NCBI RefSeq assembly: GCF_000317125.1
Contig: NC_019695.1
Coordinates: 2,034,336 to 2,098,335 of the forward strand
DNA length: 64,000 nt
Source of the DNA: Chroococcidiopsis thermalis PCC 7203
Lineage (GTDB): Bacteria > Cyanobacteriota > Cyanobacteriia > Cyanobacteriales > Chroococcidiopsidaceae
Direction: 5' to 3'
Shown here: positions 26,621-34,957 of the stretch, piece by piece
Position numbering within the stretch: the first letter of the stretch is position 1
Layout: each line of letters begins with the position of its first letter
The notes under the pieces: model-generated
The model's database searches: none
What the model was told of the DNA's origin: nothing
Seen by the model: the letters and a program-made list of their open reading frames with translations, nothing else
Position numbers and translations under genes: made by a program

Positions 26621-27574
26621 TTATTTCTCGTACTGCTCGTAAGCCGCAACAATTCTTTGCACTAAAGGATTGCGAACGACATCTTTTTGAGAAAACTCGC
26701 AAAAAGCAATTCCTTCGAGATGTTGCAAAATCTTCAACGCTACTGTTAACCCTGATTGTTGTTGCAAAGGTAAGTCAGTCTGAGTCATGTCCCCAGTCAC
26801 AACCATGCGCGAACGGAATCCCAACCGCGTTAACACCATTTTCATCTGGGCTGGTGTCGTGTTCTGCGCCTCATCTACAATCACAAAAGCATTATTCAGC
26901 GTGCGACCCCGCATATATGCTAGAGGAGCTACTTCAATGACTCCCCGTTCCATTAGGTTAGCCATTTTTTCTTGGTCGATAAACTCATACAATGCGTCGT
27001 AGAGGGGACGGAGAAACGGATCGACTTTTTGTTGCAAATCCCCTGGTAAAAAGCCCAGTTTTTCCCCAGCTTCCACGGCTGGACGAGTTAAAATTAACCG
27101 TTCGTACTGATTTGCTAACAAAGCTTGGGCAGCAATTACCACTGCTAAATAAGTCTTACCAGTACCAGCAGGACCAGAGCAAAATGTCAAGTCATGGGTA
27201 CGAATGTACTGAATATACTGACGCTGGCGAAAAGTTTTTGCCCTGACTTCATCGCCGCGACGGGTACGAGCGAGAACGTCTCGCTGTAATTCTTGCAGTT
27301 CGCCTTGGCGATGGGTATCTAATGCTTGACGCGCCGTCAGGATATCTGCATTTGAAATACTCTTACCCTGACTCCAAAGATCTTCGAGCGATCGCACTAA
27401 CTGCTGGCTTAGCTCAATTTGTTTTTCCGTGCCGTAAATATATAACTCTTGCCCGCGCAACACAACTGTAGCACCTGTGAGTCGCGCCAGGGTTTTCAAA
27501 TTTTCTTCATTTTCTCCGGCTAAAGCGATCGCGCCAGCTTGAGTTGGTAGCGCGATCGTTAAAGGCTCTGCCAT
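26621..27574 (-). CDS. phoH: PhoH-family ATPase
   Basis: A 317-residue PhoH-like P-loop NTPase. Walker A is FCSGPAGTGKTYLAVVIAAQ, Walker B VIVDEAQNTTPAQMKMVLTR, with RSRMVVTGDMTQTDLP as sensor motif. The N-terminal third has a KH-like/RNA-binding region typical of PhoH (VVLRGQELYIYGTEKQIE). Family members are linked to RNA metabolism and ribosome-associated processing; the exact role is not settled. Next genes on this strand upstream are khpA-like, rpsP and ffh, an RNA/translation neighbourhood. Confidence 0.93.
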   Translation of the reverse strand: MAEPLTIALPTQAGAIALAGENEENLKTLARLTGATVVLRGQELYIYGTEKQIELSQQLVRSLEDLWSQGKSISNADILTARQALDTHRQGELQELQRDVLARTRRGDEVRAKTFRQRQYIQYIRTHDLTFCSGPAGTGKTYLAVVIAAQALLANQYERLILTRPAVEAGEKLGFLPGDLQQKVDPFLRPLYDALYEFIDQEKMANLMERGVIEVAPLAYMRGRTLNNAFVIVDEAQNTTPAQMKMVLTRLGFRSRMVVTGDMTQTDLPLQQQSGLTVALKILQHLEGIAFCEFSQKDVVRNPLVQRIVAAYEQYEK

Positions 27575-27691
27575 ACCAGTTTTCTATTTGTCATTGGTCG
27601 TACCCTATGGGAAGGGCTTCGCCCTACGCCATCATTCATTTGTCCTTTCTAGCTTACTAGCTACAAACGAGCGGGAACCATCAACCAACGA

Positions 27692-28141
27692 CTAATGAGA
27701 ACGAGGTTTTTGCACGGGTTTGGGACTCTCACCTCGCTGTTCCCTCAATTTTGGCGCAGATGAACGATCTGATGAACGTCCGGTTTCTTCCCCACTCGTC
27801 GCACCATTAAAAGCTTGGCTACCGTAAATATCCAGATATACTGAATGCCCTGACATAGCAGCAGCAGCAGCAATAACCGTGCGAATATTTTGAATATTGC
27901 GTCCGCCGCGACCAAAAACTCGCCCCTTGTCTTCACCTTCAAAGGCGACTCTAAGCCAAACCTTTGCCGTACTAGGGAAGAACTCACAATCCACGCTTAG
28001 CGAGTTGGGAGACTCCAAAAACGGCTGAATCAAAAATTGCGCTAGTTTAGCGTAATCTGGTTGTCGATCTGAACTTATAGTGCGATCGCCCTTATGAGTT
28101 GGTTGATTGGCTGGCTGCGGTATTGAGCTGTTCAAAGACAT
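27692..28141 (-). CDS. khpA: KH-domain RNA-binding protein (KhpA-like)
   Basis: A small RNA-binding protein (149 residues from ATG 28141). The central KH domain contains [20 protein letters not shown] and the GxxG loop [12 protein letters not shown]- and C-terminal tails are polar and probably disordered. KhpA homologues are regularly encoded next to rpsP. ATG 28141 lies 50 bp inside the rpsP 3' end in another frame, implying coupled translation; a start at 28186 is possible but gives a non-family leader. The Ser/Arg-rich C-terminal tail is longer than in typical 75-80-residue KhpA. Confidence 0.85.
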   Translation of the reverse strand: MSLNSSIPQPANQPTHKGDRTISSDRQPDYAKLAQFLIQPFLESPNSLSVDCEFFPSTAKVWLRVAFEGEDKGRVFGRGGRNIQNIRTVIAAAAAMSGHSVYLDIYGSQAFNGATSGEETGRSSDRSSAPKLREQRGESPKPVQKPRSH

Positions 28142-28364
28142 TAGCTTTTTGTAAAATGTGACGCACGGTATCAGTAGGTTGAGCACCTTGTTGGAGCCGC
28201 CTTACGATTCCTGGCACATCTAGCTTAGTTTCGTCAGTTCTGGGGTTGTAGAATCCCAGCTCTTCCAAAGCACGACCTTCGCGCCGAGCGCTGCTTTTTA
28301 TCGCCACAATGCGGTAACTTGCTTCCCGCTTTTTACCGTATCGCTTCAATCGCAGTTTGATCAT
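28092..28364 (-). CDS. rpsP: 30S ribosomal protein S16
   Basis: A 90-residue small-subunit ribosomal protein. The start [20 protein letters not shown] and the following [17 protein letters not shown] are the S16 signature. It is followed by an overlapping khpA-like gene and preceded by ffh, the conserved ffh-rpsP-khpA order. Confidence 0.97.
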   Translation of the reverse strand: MIKLRLKRYGKKREASYRIVAIKSSARREGRALEELGFYNPRTDETKLDVPGIVRRLQQGAQPTDTVRHILQKANVFEQLNTAASQSTNS

Positions 28365-28427
28365 ACTGGGGTTAACTTCTCCTGTAGGCGGCTAATAGAT
28401 TGTATTCACTGAATAGATCATCATATC

Positions 28428-28494
28428 ACAGTTGACAGTGACTAGTGACTGGTGACTAGATTCTTCAAGCCACTAGCCACCAGCCACTAACCAC
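28428..28494. repeat. STRR between ffh and rpsP
   Basis: Tandem units of the type AGTGACT/GGTGACT and CCACTAGCCACCAG fill the spacer and end immediately before the ffh stop codon at 28495. Confidence 0.75.
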
Positions 28495-29958
28495 TCACAA
28501 AGTCCCAAACCCCTTTTTCTTCTTCTCTTTCTTCTTTTTCTTAGCGGGTGCGCCGCCAGCGTAGCCCCGCCAACCAGGGGGAGTAGGACGACTACCAGCA
28601 GCATAGGGATCGCCCATACCGCCGCCACCACCGAATAGATTGGGCATACCTGGGAAGCCGCCGCCTTGACCCATCTGCTGCATCATGGCTCGCATTCTCT
28701 GGAAGTCGCTCACCAGTTTGCTCACGTCGCTTTCTTTATAACCAGAACCTCTGGCAATCCGGCGGCGACGGCTGGGGGAACTAGATAATAGATCGGGGTC
28801 TTTACGTTCCTGCTTGGTCATGGAATTGATCATCGCTTCGCAGCGTTTGAGCTGGGTTTCACCCTGCTTCAGCTGGTCGTCCGACATCTTATTCATGCCA
28901 GGAATTAGCTTCATGATGCCACCCAAAGAACCCATGTTCTTCAGCAGCCGCATCTGCTTCAGAAAGTCGGTGAAGTCAAATTTTGCCGAGAGAATTTTCT
29001 CTTGCATTTTCTCAGCATCGGCAAGATCAAATTCTTCTTGGGCTTTTTCTACGAGCGTCAGCACGTCGCCCATACCTAAAATGCGCGATGCCATGCGATC
29101 GGGGTAAAAGGGTTGTAGTGCTTCTACTTTTTCCCCGACACCGACGAACTTAATCGGCTGTCCCGAGATTCGTCGAACTGAAAGCGCTGCTCCACCTCGG
29201 CTGTCACCGTCCAGCTTGGTGAGAATTGCCCCAGTAATACCGACTTGTTCGTGGAAAGTGCGGGTGAGATTGGCTGCTTCTTGACCCGTCATCGCATCCA
29301 CTACCAACAGCGTTTCGTGGGGTTGCACGGCTTCTTTAACACGAATCAACTCCGCCATCATGTCTTGGTCAATTTGCAGGCGACCAGCGGTATCGATAAT
29401 AACTGTATCTACCCCTTGTGCTTTGGCTTGTTCGACACCTTCTCGCGCAATCTCTACGGGGTCGGCATTGCTACCCATTTCAAACACGGGTACGTCAATT
29501 TGCTTACCCAGAGTCACCAACTGATCGATCGCGGCGGGACGATATACGTCTGTCGCTACCATCAAGCAACTGAGGTCTTGCTTGCGTAGATGTAATGCTA
29601 ATTTAGCCGTAGCGGTGGTTTTTCCCGTCCCCTGTAAACCTGCCATCAAAACAATGGTAGGGGCTGCGTCTGCCTGTGCGAGGGGAACGTTGGTTTCCCC
29701 CATCACTTCTACCAGTTCGTCATAAACAACTTTGATGAATTGCTGGTCGGGTCTAACCCCAGAAAGTACCTCGGCTCCTTGTGCCTTAGTTTCCACGTCA
29801 GCAATAAAATCTTTGACTACCTGCAAATTGACATCCGCCTCCAATAAGGCGCGGCGTACCTCCCGCAATGCCTCTTGAATATTGGCATGGGAAATCTTAT
29901 CTTGTCCCCGCAGCTTTTTCCAGGCAGATTCTAGGCGATCGGCAAGTGCATCAAACAT
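28495..29958 (-). CDS. ffh: Signal recognition particle protein Ffh
   Basis: SRP54 GTPase that binds signal sequences and SRP RNA for co-translational membrane targeting. The 487-residue protein has N domain, G domain (GLQGTGKTTATAKLALHL; DTAGRLQID; TKLDGDSRGG) and a C-terminal Met-rich M domain (MRLLKNMGSLGGIMKLIPGM; SSPSRRRRIARGSG; MRAMMQQMGQG), then a Gly-rich and Lys-rich tail. All GTPase motifs are intact. Confidence 0.98.
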   Translation of the reverse strand: MFDALADRLESAWKKLRGQDKISHANIQEALREVRRALLEADVNLQVVKDFIADVETKAQGAEVLSGVRPDQQFIKVVYDELVEVMGETNVPLAQADAAPTIVLMAGLQGTGKTTATAKLALHLRKQDLSCLMVATDVYRPAAIDQLVTLGKQIDVPVFEMGSNADPVEIAREGVEQAKAQGVDTVIIDTAGRLQIDQDMMAELIRVKEAVQPHETLLVVDAMTGQEAANLTRTFHEQVGITGAILTKLDGDSRGGAALSVRRISGQPIKFVGVGEKVEALQPFYPDRMASRILGMGDVLTLVEKAQEEFDLADAEKMQEKILSAKFDFTDFLKQMRLLKNMGSLGGIMKLIPGMNKMSDDQLKQGETQLKRCEAMINSMTKQERKDPDLLSSSPSRRRRIARGSGYKESDVSKLVSDFQRMRAMMQQMGQGGGFPGMPNLFGGGGGMGDPYAAGSRPTPPGWRGYAGGAPAKKKKKEKKKKGFGTL

Positions 29959-30035
29959 ATTTCATCAAGTAAAACGGCGATCGGATTTTGGGAAAGCAAA
30001 TTTTATCCACTATTCCCATTATGAGGGATAAGGAT

Positions 30036-30185
30036 GAACGGTTGACAGTTGATGGTTGATGGTTGGTAGTTGATAGTTGGTAGTTGCTCCGCAACTCTCT
30101 TCTCCCCCTGAGATGGGCGACTCTCCCTCAGCTCAAGAGCAGCTCTTTTCTTCCCCTCACTCCTCGCTCCTCACTCCTCGCTTTT
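30036..30185. repeat. STRR block upstream of ffh
   Basis: Contains GTTGATG/GTTGGTA units followed by CTCACTCCTCGCTCCTCACT-type decamers. No gene is present between ffh (29958) and the small gene at 30300. Confidence 0.75.
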
Positions 30186-30299
30186 CTGAGAACTATGTTA
30201 AGAAATATTAAAAATAGTCATTTTGTATTTTTGGATACAGAATTACCTGCTATAGTAAAAAAGTGAAAGTAAACAGAAAAATATAAAGAGGAATAAATT

Positions 30300-30497
30300 A
30301 TGTCTACTCAAGAACAAGCTCGGGCGTTGATGATGCGTCACCACCACGTAGTCAAAAACCGTCAGCAATCGATGTTGAACCGTGCAGCAGCTGAAATTGG
30401 TTTTGAAGGTACGACAGAATATTGGAATCATATTCAAGGCAAACCCCACCCCACCTTCTCGGCTAACTACGATCGCAGTGGTTCTTCTATGAGCTAG
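30300..30497 (+). CDS. Conserved small protein, 65 residues, unknown function
   Basis: Small basic His-rich protein beginning MSTQEQARALMMRHHHVVKN, followed by RQQSMLNRAAAEIG and YWNHIQGKPHPTFSANYD. It has no signal peptide or membrane segment; the first half is predicted helical. A good Shine-Dalgarno (AGAGGA) lies 6-7 bp before the ATG and a strong hairpin follows the gene, so it is a genuine single-gene transcription unit. The sequence looks like a small cyanobacterial family, but I cannot assign a function. The triple His and RQQS helix are the most distinctive features. Confidence 0.8.
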   Translation: MSTQEQARALMMRHHHVVKNRQQSMLNRAAAEIGFEGTTEYWNHIQGKPHPTFSANYDRSGSSMS

Positions 30498-30547
30498 ATG
30501 GCGATTTTTGTGTGAAGAAAGTTTGCTAAATTTGTTAAATAACATAA

Positions 30548-30592
30548 AGCTCCCCTCAAAATTGCATGGCGATCGCAGTTTTGAGGGGAGCT
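30548..30592. terminator. Long hairpin after the 65-residue gene
   Basis: Inverted repeat AGCTCCCCTCAAAATTGC with GCAGTTTTGAGGGGAGCT, 18-bp arms with one mismatch and a short loop containing a HIP1-like site. It begins about 50 bp after the stop and is followed by AAAATTTT rather than a clean T run; probably a terminator or 3' stabilising structure. Confidence 0.7.
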
Positions 30593-30735
30593 AAAATTTT
30601 GCAGTTGAGTACAGATACCGGGAATAACTATACAGAGAATTGCTAAGTCAAGATTGAGTAGTGAACCCGCTACCGATACTAAATATTCTAGTGACGAACA
30701 ACGTTCTGCTTCTCCGAAGTGCTAAAGTCACTATA

Positions 30736-30795
30736 ATAGCAATTCTCGATTGCGTGCGTGACATTTGTAGGGGCGCTTTCTCTGTGCGCCCATAC
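30736..30795. repeat. Second composite repeat: 16-mer plus degenerate GC palindrome
   Basis: ATAGCAATTCTCGATT at 30736-30751 is the exact reverse complement of the 16-mer at 22391-22406. After the same 15-bp spacing, 30767-30795 is a degraded form of the GTAGGGGCGC palindrome. This is the reverse orientation of the 22348-22406 unit. Confidence 0.85.
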
Positions 30796-31008
30796 AGAGC
30801 GTGTGTTTTACCCAATCGAAAAACCGCTATAAAATTACTTCCCACGATAGATGATAGAGTTTTCGTGATTAACATATTTTAACAATTGCCTGCAAAAAAA
30901 TAGTTGGTTGGCATGTTATCTCGCTGAAAAACGACAGGAGCCAAAAGCAAAACCAACTCGTGCATAGATGCGCTCGCAATTTGAAAAATATAGAACTCAC
31001 TAAACCTT

Positions 31009-32937
31009 ATGGAAACACTTCCCACGGTTAAAGCGACTCCTGCTCAACACGAACTGACCGATCCAAAAGTAGAAATAGATACTTTAATTACAGCACCCCA
31101 ACAAGAAACAGAGATCGATCTAGAGTTTCTTTACACCAGAGATATCGAATTTCGTCAAGAAACAATTTACTTTGTGGTAGTCGATCGCTTTTATGATGGC
31201 GATCCAAACAATAGCGAAGGTCCTAACCCAGAACTATACGATCCCAATGCTCAAGAATGGGGGAAGTATTGGGGTGGTGACTTACAAGGAATTATCGATA
31301 AACTCGATTATCTTAAAGGCATGGGAGTGACAGCAATTTGGCTGACTCCTTTATTCGAGCAAATTGAAGATTTATTTATCGAAAGTGCGGCAATTCACGG
31401 CTACTGGACGAAAGACTTCAAACGCTTGAACCCGCGATTTATCGGTCAAGATGAAGATCCATCCCTGAACAAAACTCAAGAAACTAGAAATACCACCTTC
31501 GATCGCTTGATTGACGAACTACACAAGCGAAAGATGAAGTTAATTCTCGATATTGTCTGCAACCATAGTAGCCCTGACATTAGCGGAGTCAAGGGAGAAT
31601 TGTATGACGATGGCGTAAAAATTGCCGACTTTAACGATGATAAAGATCATTGGTATCATCATTACGGTGAAGTATCCAATTGGGAAGATGAATGGCAAGT
31701 ACAGAACTGCGAACTTTCCGGTTTAGCCACATTTAACGAGAACAACAACGACTATCGTAATTACATCAAATTGGCAATTAAGCAGTGGCTAGATCGAGGC
31801 GTGGATGCTTTGCGGGTAGATACAGTCAAGCATATGCCAATTTGGTTTTGGCAAGAGTTTATCGCCGATATTCAAGCCCATAGACCAGATGTGTTTGTCT
31901 TTGGTGAATGGATTTTCAGCCATCCACTCGACGATCTCTCGGTAGAATTTGCTAACTGTTCGGGTATGTCCATGCTCGATTTTGGTCTATGCGTAGCAAT
32001 TCGAGGCGCTTTGGCACAAGGCGCTGAGGGTGGATTTCAACTAATCCAAGATGTTTTCGATCTCGATTACCGCTATAACGGGGCAACAGAGTTAGTCACG
32101 TTTATCGATAACCATGATATGCCGCGTTTTCAGTCGCTTAATGCCGACCCGGAAATGCTACGAGTGGCGATCGCCCTAATCATGACATCTCGTGGTATCC
32201 CTTGCATCTACTACGGTACGGAACAGTATCTTCACGACGATACAAATGGCGGAAACGATCCCTACAACCGACCGATGATGACGAGTTGGGACAACGACAC
32301 TGAAATCTATCGTTATATTCGCTTGCTTTCTGGCTTGCGGCGACTCAACCCAGCCGTATCAGTTGGCAGCCATCAGCAGCGATATATTACCCCAGATGTC
32401 TACTGCTATGTCAGAAGATATGGTGAGTGTACCTGCTTTGTTGCCATGACTCGGGGTGAAACCGTCACGATTGATACAGTCATGACAGACTTACCAGATG
32501 GCGAGCATACTTGCGTGTTAACGCGGCGCAAATTTACAGTGGAGAACGGCGAGATCCGCAATTTAGAACTGGGACGAAGAGATGTCATCGTTCTCAGTCA
32601 TATTGGGGAAAGGGCAAAAGCTAAAACTTTAGTTAGAGTGCAATTAAATGGGGTCAACACTCAACTCGGTGAAAGAATTGTGGTGATGGGCGATTGTCCA
32701 GAACTAGGAAACTGGGATATTGGCAAAGCTTACCCCCTAGAGTACATTAATGCCAATACTTGGTTTGCGGAAATTCCCTTCGAGGAGAGTGCTGGTAAGT
32801 TAATTACTTACAAATATGCCATGTTGCGGGAAGGGCGATCGCCATTACGAGAAAATATCGTGGCTCGACGTTGGGTTGTTGCTAGCGAAGGGACGGTTAA
32901 GTGGCGAGATCTCTGGGCATCTGGGAGAGAATCGTAG
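31009..32937 (+). CDS. GH13 alpha-amylase-family enzyme with C-terminal CBM20
   Basis: A 642-residue glucan-active enzyme. GH13 regions are all visible: I DIVCNHSS, II GVDALRVDTVKH (nucleophile Asp), III VFGEWI (acid/base Glu), IV FIDNHDMPR (transition-state Asp), so it should be catalytically competent. A beta-rich domain C follows, then a starch-binding CBM20 (about the last 110 residues: VRVQLNGVNTQLGERIVVMG, LGNWDIGKAYPL). The absence of a signal peptide suggests action on intracellular glycogen or semi-amylopectin. The N-terminal about 40 residues are acidic and probably flexible. It is a lone gene; hydrolase versus glucanotransferase cannot be decided here. Confidence 0.9.
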   Translation: METLPTVKATPAQHELTDPKVEIDTLITAPQQETEIDLEFLYTRDIEFRQETIYFVVVDRFYDGDPNNSEGPNPELYDPNAQEWGKYWGGDLQGIIDKLDYLKGMGVTAIWLTPLFEQIEDLFIESAAIHGYWTKDFKRLNPRFIGQDEDPSLNKTQETRNTTFDRLIDELHKRKMKLILDIVCNHSSPDISGVKGELYDDGVKIADFNDDKDHWYHHYGEVSNWEDEWQVQNCELSGLATFNENNNDYRNYIKLAIKQWLDRGVDALRVDTVKHMPIWFWQEFIADIQAHRPDVFVFGEWIFSHPLDDLSVEFANCSGMSMLDFGLCVAIRGALAQGAEGGFQLIQDVFDLDYRYNGATELVTFIDNHDMPRFQSLNADPEMLRVAIALIMTSRGIPCIYYGTEQYLHDDTNGGNDPYNRPMMTSWDNDTEIYRYIRLLSGLRRLNPAVSVGSHQQRYITPDVYCYVRRYGECTCFVAMTRGETVTIDTVMTDLPDGEHTCVLTRRKFTVENGEIRNLELGRRDVIVLSHIGERAKAKTLVRVQLNGVNTQLGERIVVMGDCPELGNWDIGKAYPLEYINANTWFAEIPFEESAGKLITYKYAMLREGRSPLRENIVARRWVVASEGTVKWRDLWASGRES

Positions 32938-33064
32938 AAAAGTCAAAAGTCAAAAGTCAAAAGTCAAAATAGTTAATAAGCTTCGCGATCGAACTCAAGT
33001 AATGGGATAGTGGTGGATTGCTTCTTGCCTATTACCCATTACCCATTACCCATTACCCATTACC
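32938..33064. repeat. STRR blocks after the amylase gene
   Basis: Starts with four AAGTCAAA-type units (32938-32967) right after the amylase stop and continues with five ATTACCC units at 33029-33064. No gene is seen up to 33236. Confidence 0.85.
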
Positions 33065-33236
33065 AACGATCGACAATCCCTTCCTAGTTCAGGAAATTGC
33101 GAAGACTAAAGTTCGGTTTTACGCCTGTCGCTAGTGCCAAAATCTCGATACTCTCTTATTGAGTAGCAAAAGTAGAACTATCTAGAAAAGCGGAACGGAA
33201 CGGAGAGTTGCTAGCTGTGAGAGGGGGCGATCGCTG

Positions 33237-34823
33237 GTGCAAATGTGGACTTTACCAACTATAAGGGAAATTATTACCAAGAGCAGAGCGGATGAGATTG
33301 GCTACTACACTCCAGAGTTGGAAACAGAAGTCATTCGCCATACCAGGGCTGCATCTAAACGGCTCAAAGTCGTGAAAGAGTGGAGTGGGGCGATCGCCGC
33401 ACTCGAACAGCTATTGTTAGATAGTCTTGGTTCCCCGTCAAACTCTTTAGGATTTAAAGGCGATCGAGGCATCGTTTTAGCTGGTCCAGCACCAATTTTG
33501 AGTCAAAAAGAGTTGCTGGCTAACTTTCAAACTGGAGTGTTTACCGCAGAGTGGCTGAAGTTATCTGGAGGAAGACCGTTTCAACTCCCGCCAGCTGCAA
33601 CCAAGTCTGATGTAGCCAAGTCTCAAGCAAAATCCGATCCTTTACCTGTAGCAGTAGAAATCGATCCCCCTGGCAGTACGACTATACCCTTGCTACCGGG
33701 AGATCCGCTAGCAAAGGAACAGTTTTGCTTAGTTTTGACAGATAGTTTTAGCTTGGTGATGGTTGCTGGGGTAGATGGCAATAACGACCCAGTATTTATG
33801 TTTGCATTTGAACCGGAGATAGTTGCGCAGGCATGGCAGACGCTGCGGGCGCGAGTGGCTCTCACTAGCCCCCGATATCTACTATTGCAACTCGATGCGA
33901 TCGCCCATAAATATGCTCCCGTTGCCCCAGATTACCGGATCGTGGCTCAATTTAGCCGCCTGTTACTAAAGTATTTGCCAGAACCAGAGGAAGGACAAGG
34001 GGACAATGCAAAAGTCAAAAGTCAAAAATCAAAAGTCAAGAACAACGATAATCTTCTTGACTTTCAACTCCCGACTCCCGACTCCCGACTCCCAACTCCC
34101 CATTCCCGTCCCGATTTAGAACTCCTGCAAGCATTTGCTCACGAAGTTCGCACGCCTTTGACGACAATTCGCACGCTGATTCGCCTGTTATTGAAGCGAC
34201 GAGACTTGTCTAGCGATGTGCAAAAACGCTTAGAGGCGATCGAACACGAATGTCGAGAACAAATCGATCGCATGGAGTTGATGTTTCAAGCGGCGGAACT
34301 AGAAACATCTGCTTCAGATAGCAACAATAATAATTATTTGATTGCCACATCTTTAGAACAGTTGTTGCAGCAAAGTATTCCCCGCTGGCAACACAGTGCG
34401 AAACGCCGCAACATGACTTTAGATGTGATTGTGCCGCAGCAAATGCCAACGGTGATCAGCCATCCTAGTATGCTCGATCGGGTACTGACAGGATTAATCG
34501 AGAATTTTACTCGCAGCCTACCCGCTGGTAGTCAAATTCAGGTGCAAGTCATTCCTGCTGGCGATCAACTCAAGCTACAGTTGTTTTCGCAACTTCCAGG
34601 AGAAGACGACGAAGCGACACAAAGTTTTTCTGTCACGTCGATTGGCAAATCTCTCGGTCAGTTACTCACTTTTCAACCCGAAACAGGCTGTATTAGTCTC
34701 AATCTCAATGCTACTAAGCACCTATTTCAATCGATTGGTGGCAAATTGATCGTGCGTCAGAAACCACAACAAGGAGAAGTATTGACAGTGTTTCTCCCCC
34801 TATTTGGGAGTGGGGAGTCGTAG
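33237..34823 (+). CDS. Atypical sensor histidine kinase with degenerate ATPase domain
   Basis: About 528 residues from GTG 33237 (ATG 33243 is an alternative). The N-terminal about 250 residues form a cyanobacterial sensory region, possibly DICT-like (FCLVLTDSFSLVMVAGVDG, FAFEPEIVAQAWQTL). A HisKA domain follows with the phosphoacceptor present: His302 in AFAHEVRTPLTTIRT. The C-terminal HATPase is degenerate: the N-box Asn remains (LIENFTRSLPAG), but no DxGxG box is visible and the G2 glycines are mostly lost (GCISLNLNATKHL), although the fold's last strands are recognisable (SIGGKLIV, VLTVFLP). Residues about 258-291 are translated STRR. It may lack ATP-dependent autophosphorylation. Confidence 0.8.
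   Translation: MQMWTLPTIREIITKSRADEIGYYTPELETEVIRHTRAASKRLKVVKEWSGAIAALEQLLLDSLGSPSNSLGFKGDRGIVLAGPAPILSQKELLANFQTGVFTAEWLKLSGGRPFQLPPAATKSDVAKSQAKSDPLPVAVEIDPPGSTTIPLLPGDPLAKEQFCLVLTDSFSLVMVAGVDGNNDPVFMFAFEPEIVAQAWQTLRARVALTSPRYLLLQLDAIAHKYAPVAPDYRIVAQFSRLLLKYLPEPEEGQGDNAKVKSQKSKVKNNDNLLDFQLPTPDSRLPTPHSRPDLELLQAFAHEVRTPLTTIRTLIRLLLKRRDLSSDVQKRLEAIEHECREQIDRMELMFQAAELETSASDSNNNNYLIATSLEQLLQQSIPRWQHSAKRRNMTLDVIVPQQMPTVISHPSMLDRVLTGLIENFTRSLPAGSQIQVQVIPAGDQLKLQLFSQLPGEDDEATQSFSVTSIGKSLGQLLTFQPETGCISLNLNATKHLFQSIGGKLIVRQKPQQGEVLTVFLPLFGSGES
34008..34110. repeat. STRR translated inside the histidine kinase
   Basis: AAAGTCAAAAGTCAAAAATC and CGACTCCCGACTCCCGACTC units, otherwise seen between genes, lie in frame and encode KVKSQKSKVK and LPTPDSRLPTPHSR in the linker just before HisKA. 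Confidence 0.9.
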
Positions 34824-34887
34824 GGGCGGGTTTTTTTTGAGGATACCTGTCATCACACAAATGATTCTGCGGTTAAACCCGCCCGTA
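34820..34887. repeat. Hairpin repeat, second copy of the 25009 family
   Basis: Starts GTAGGGGCGGGTTTTTTTTG, shares GAGGATA-x-CTGTCA with 25009-25074, and ends in GGTTAAACCCGCCCGTAT, so the ends form an inverted repeat. Its first bases overlap the kinase stop codon (TAG at 34821-34823). Confidence 0.8.
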
Positions 34888-34957
34888 TATATGAATCGAA
34901 GGTAATGAGTTGAAGGTAGGTATCGATCGCCAATTACACCGATCGCTTATCGATTGC

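Noticed and set aside
28814-29589. Plus-strand open frames inside ffh
   Set aside because: Shadows of the ffh frame without Shine-Dalgarno sequences or family similarity; similar shadows occur opposite hoxH, rbsA, trpD and the hybrid kinase.
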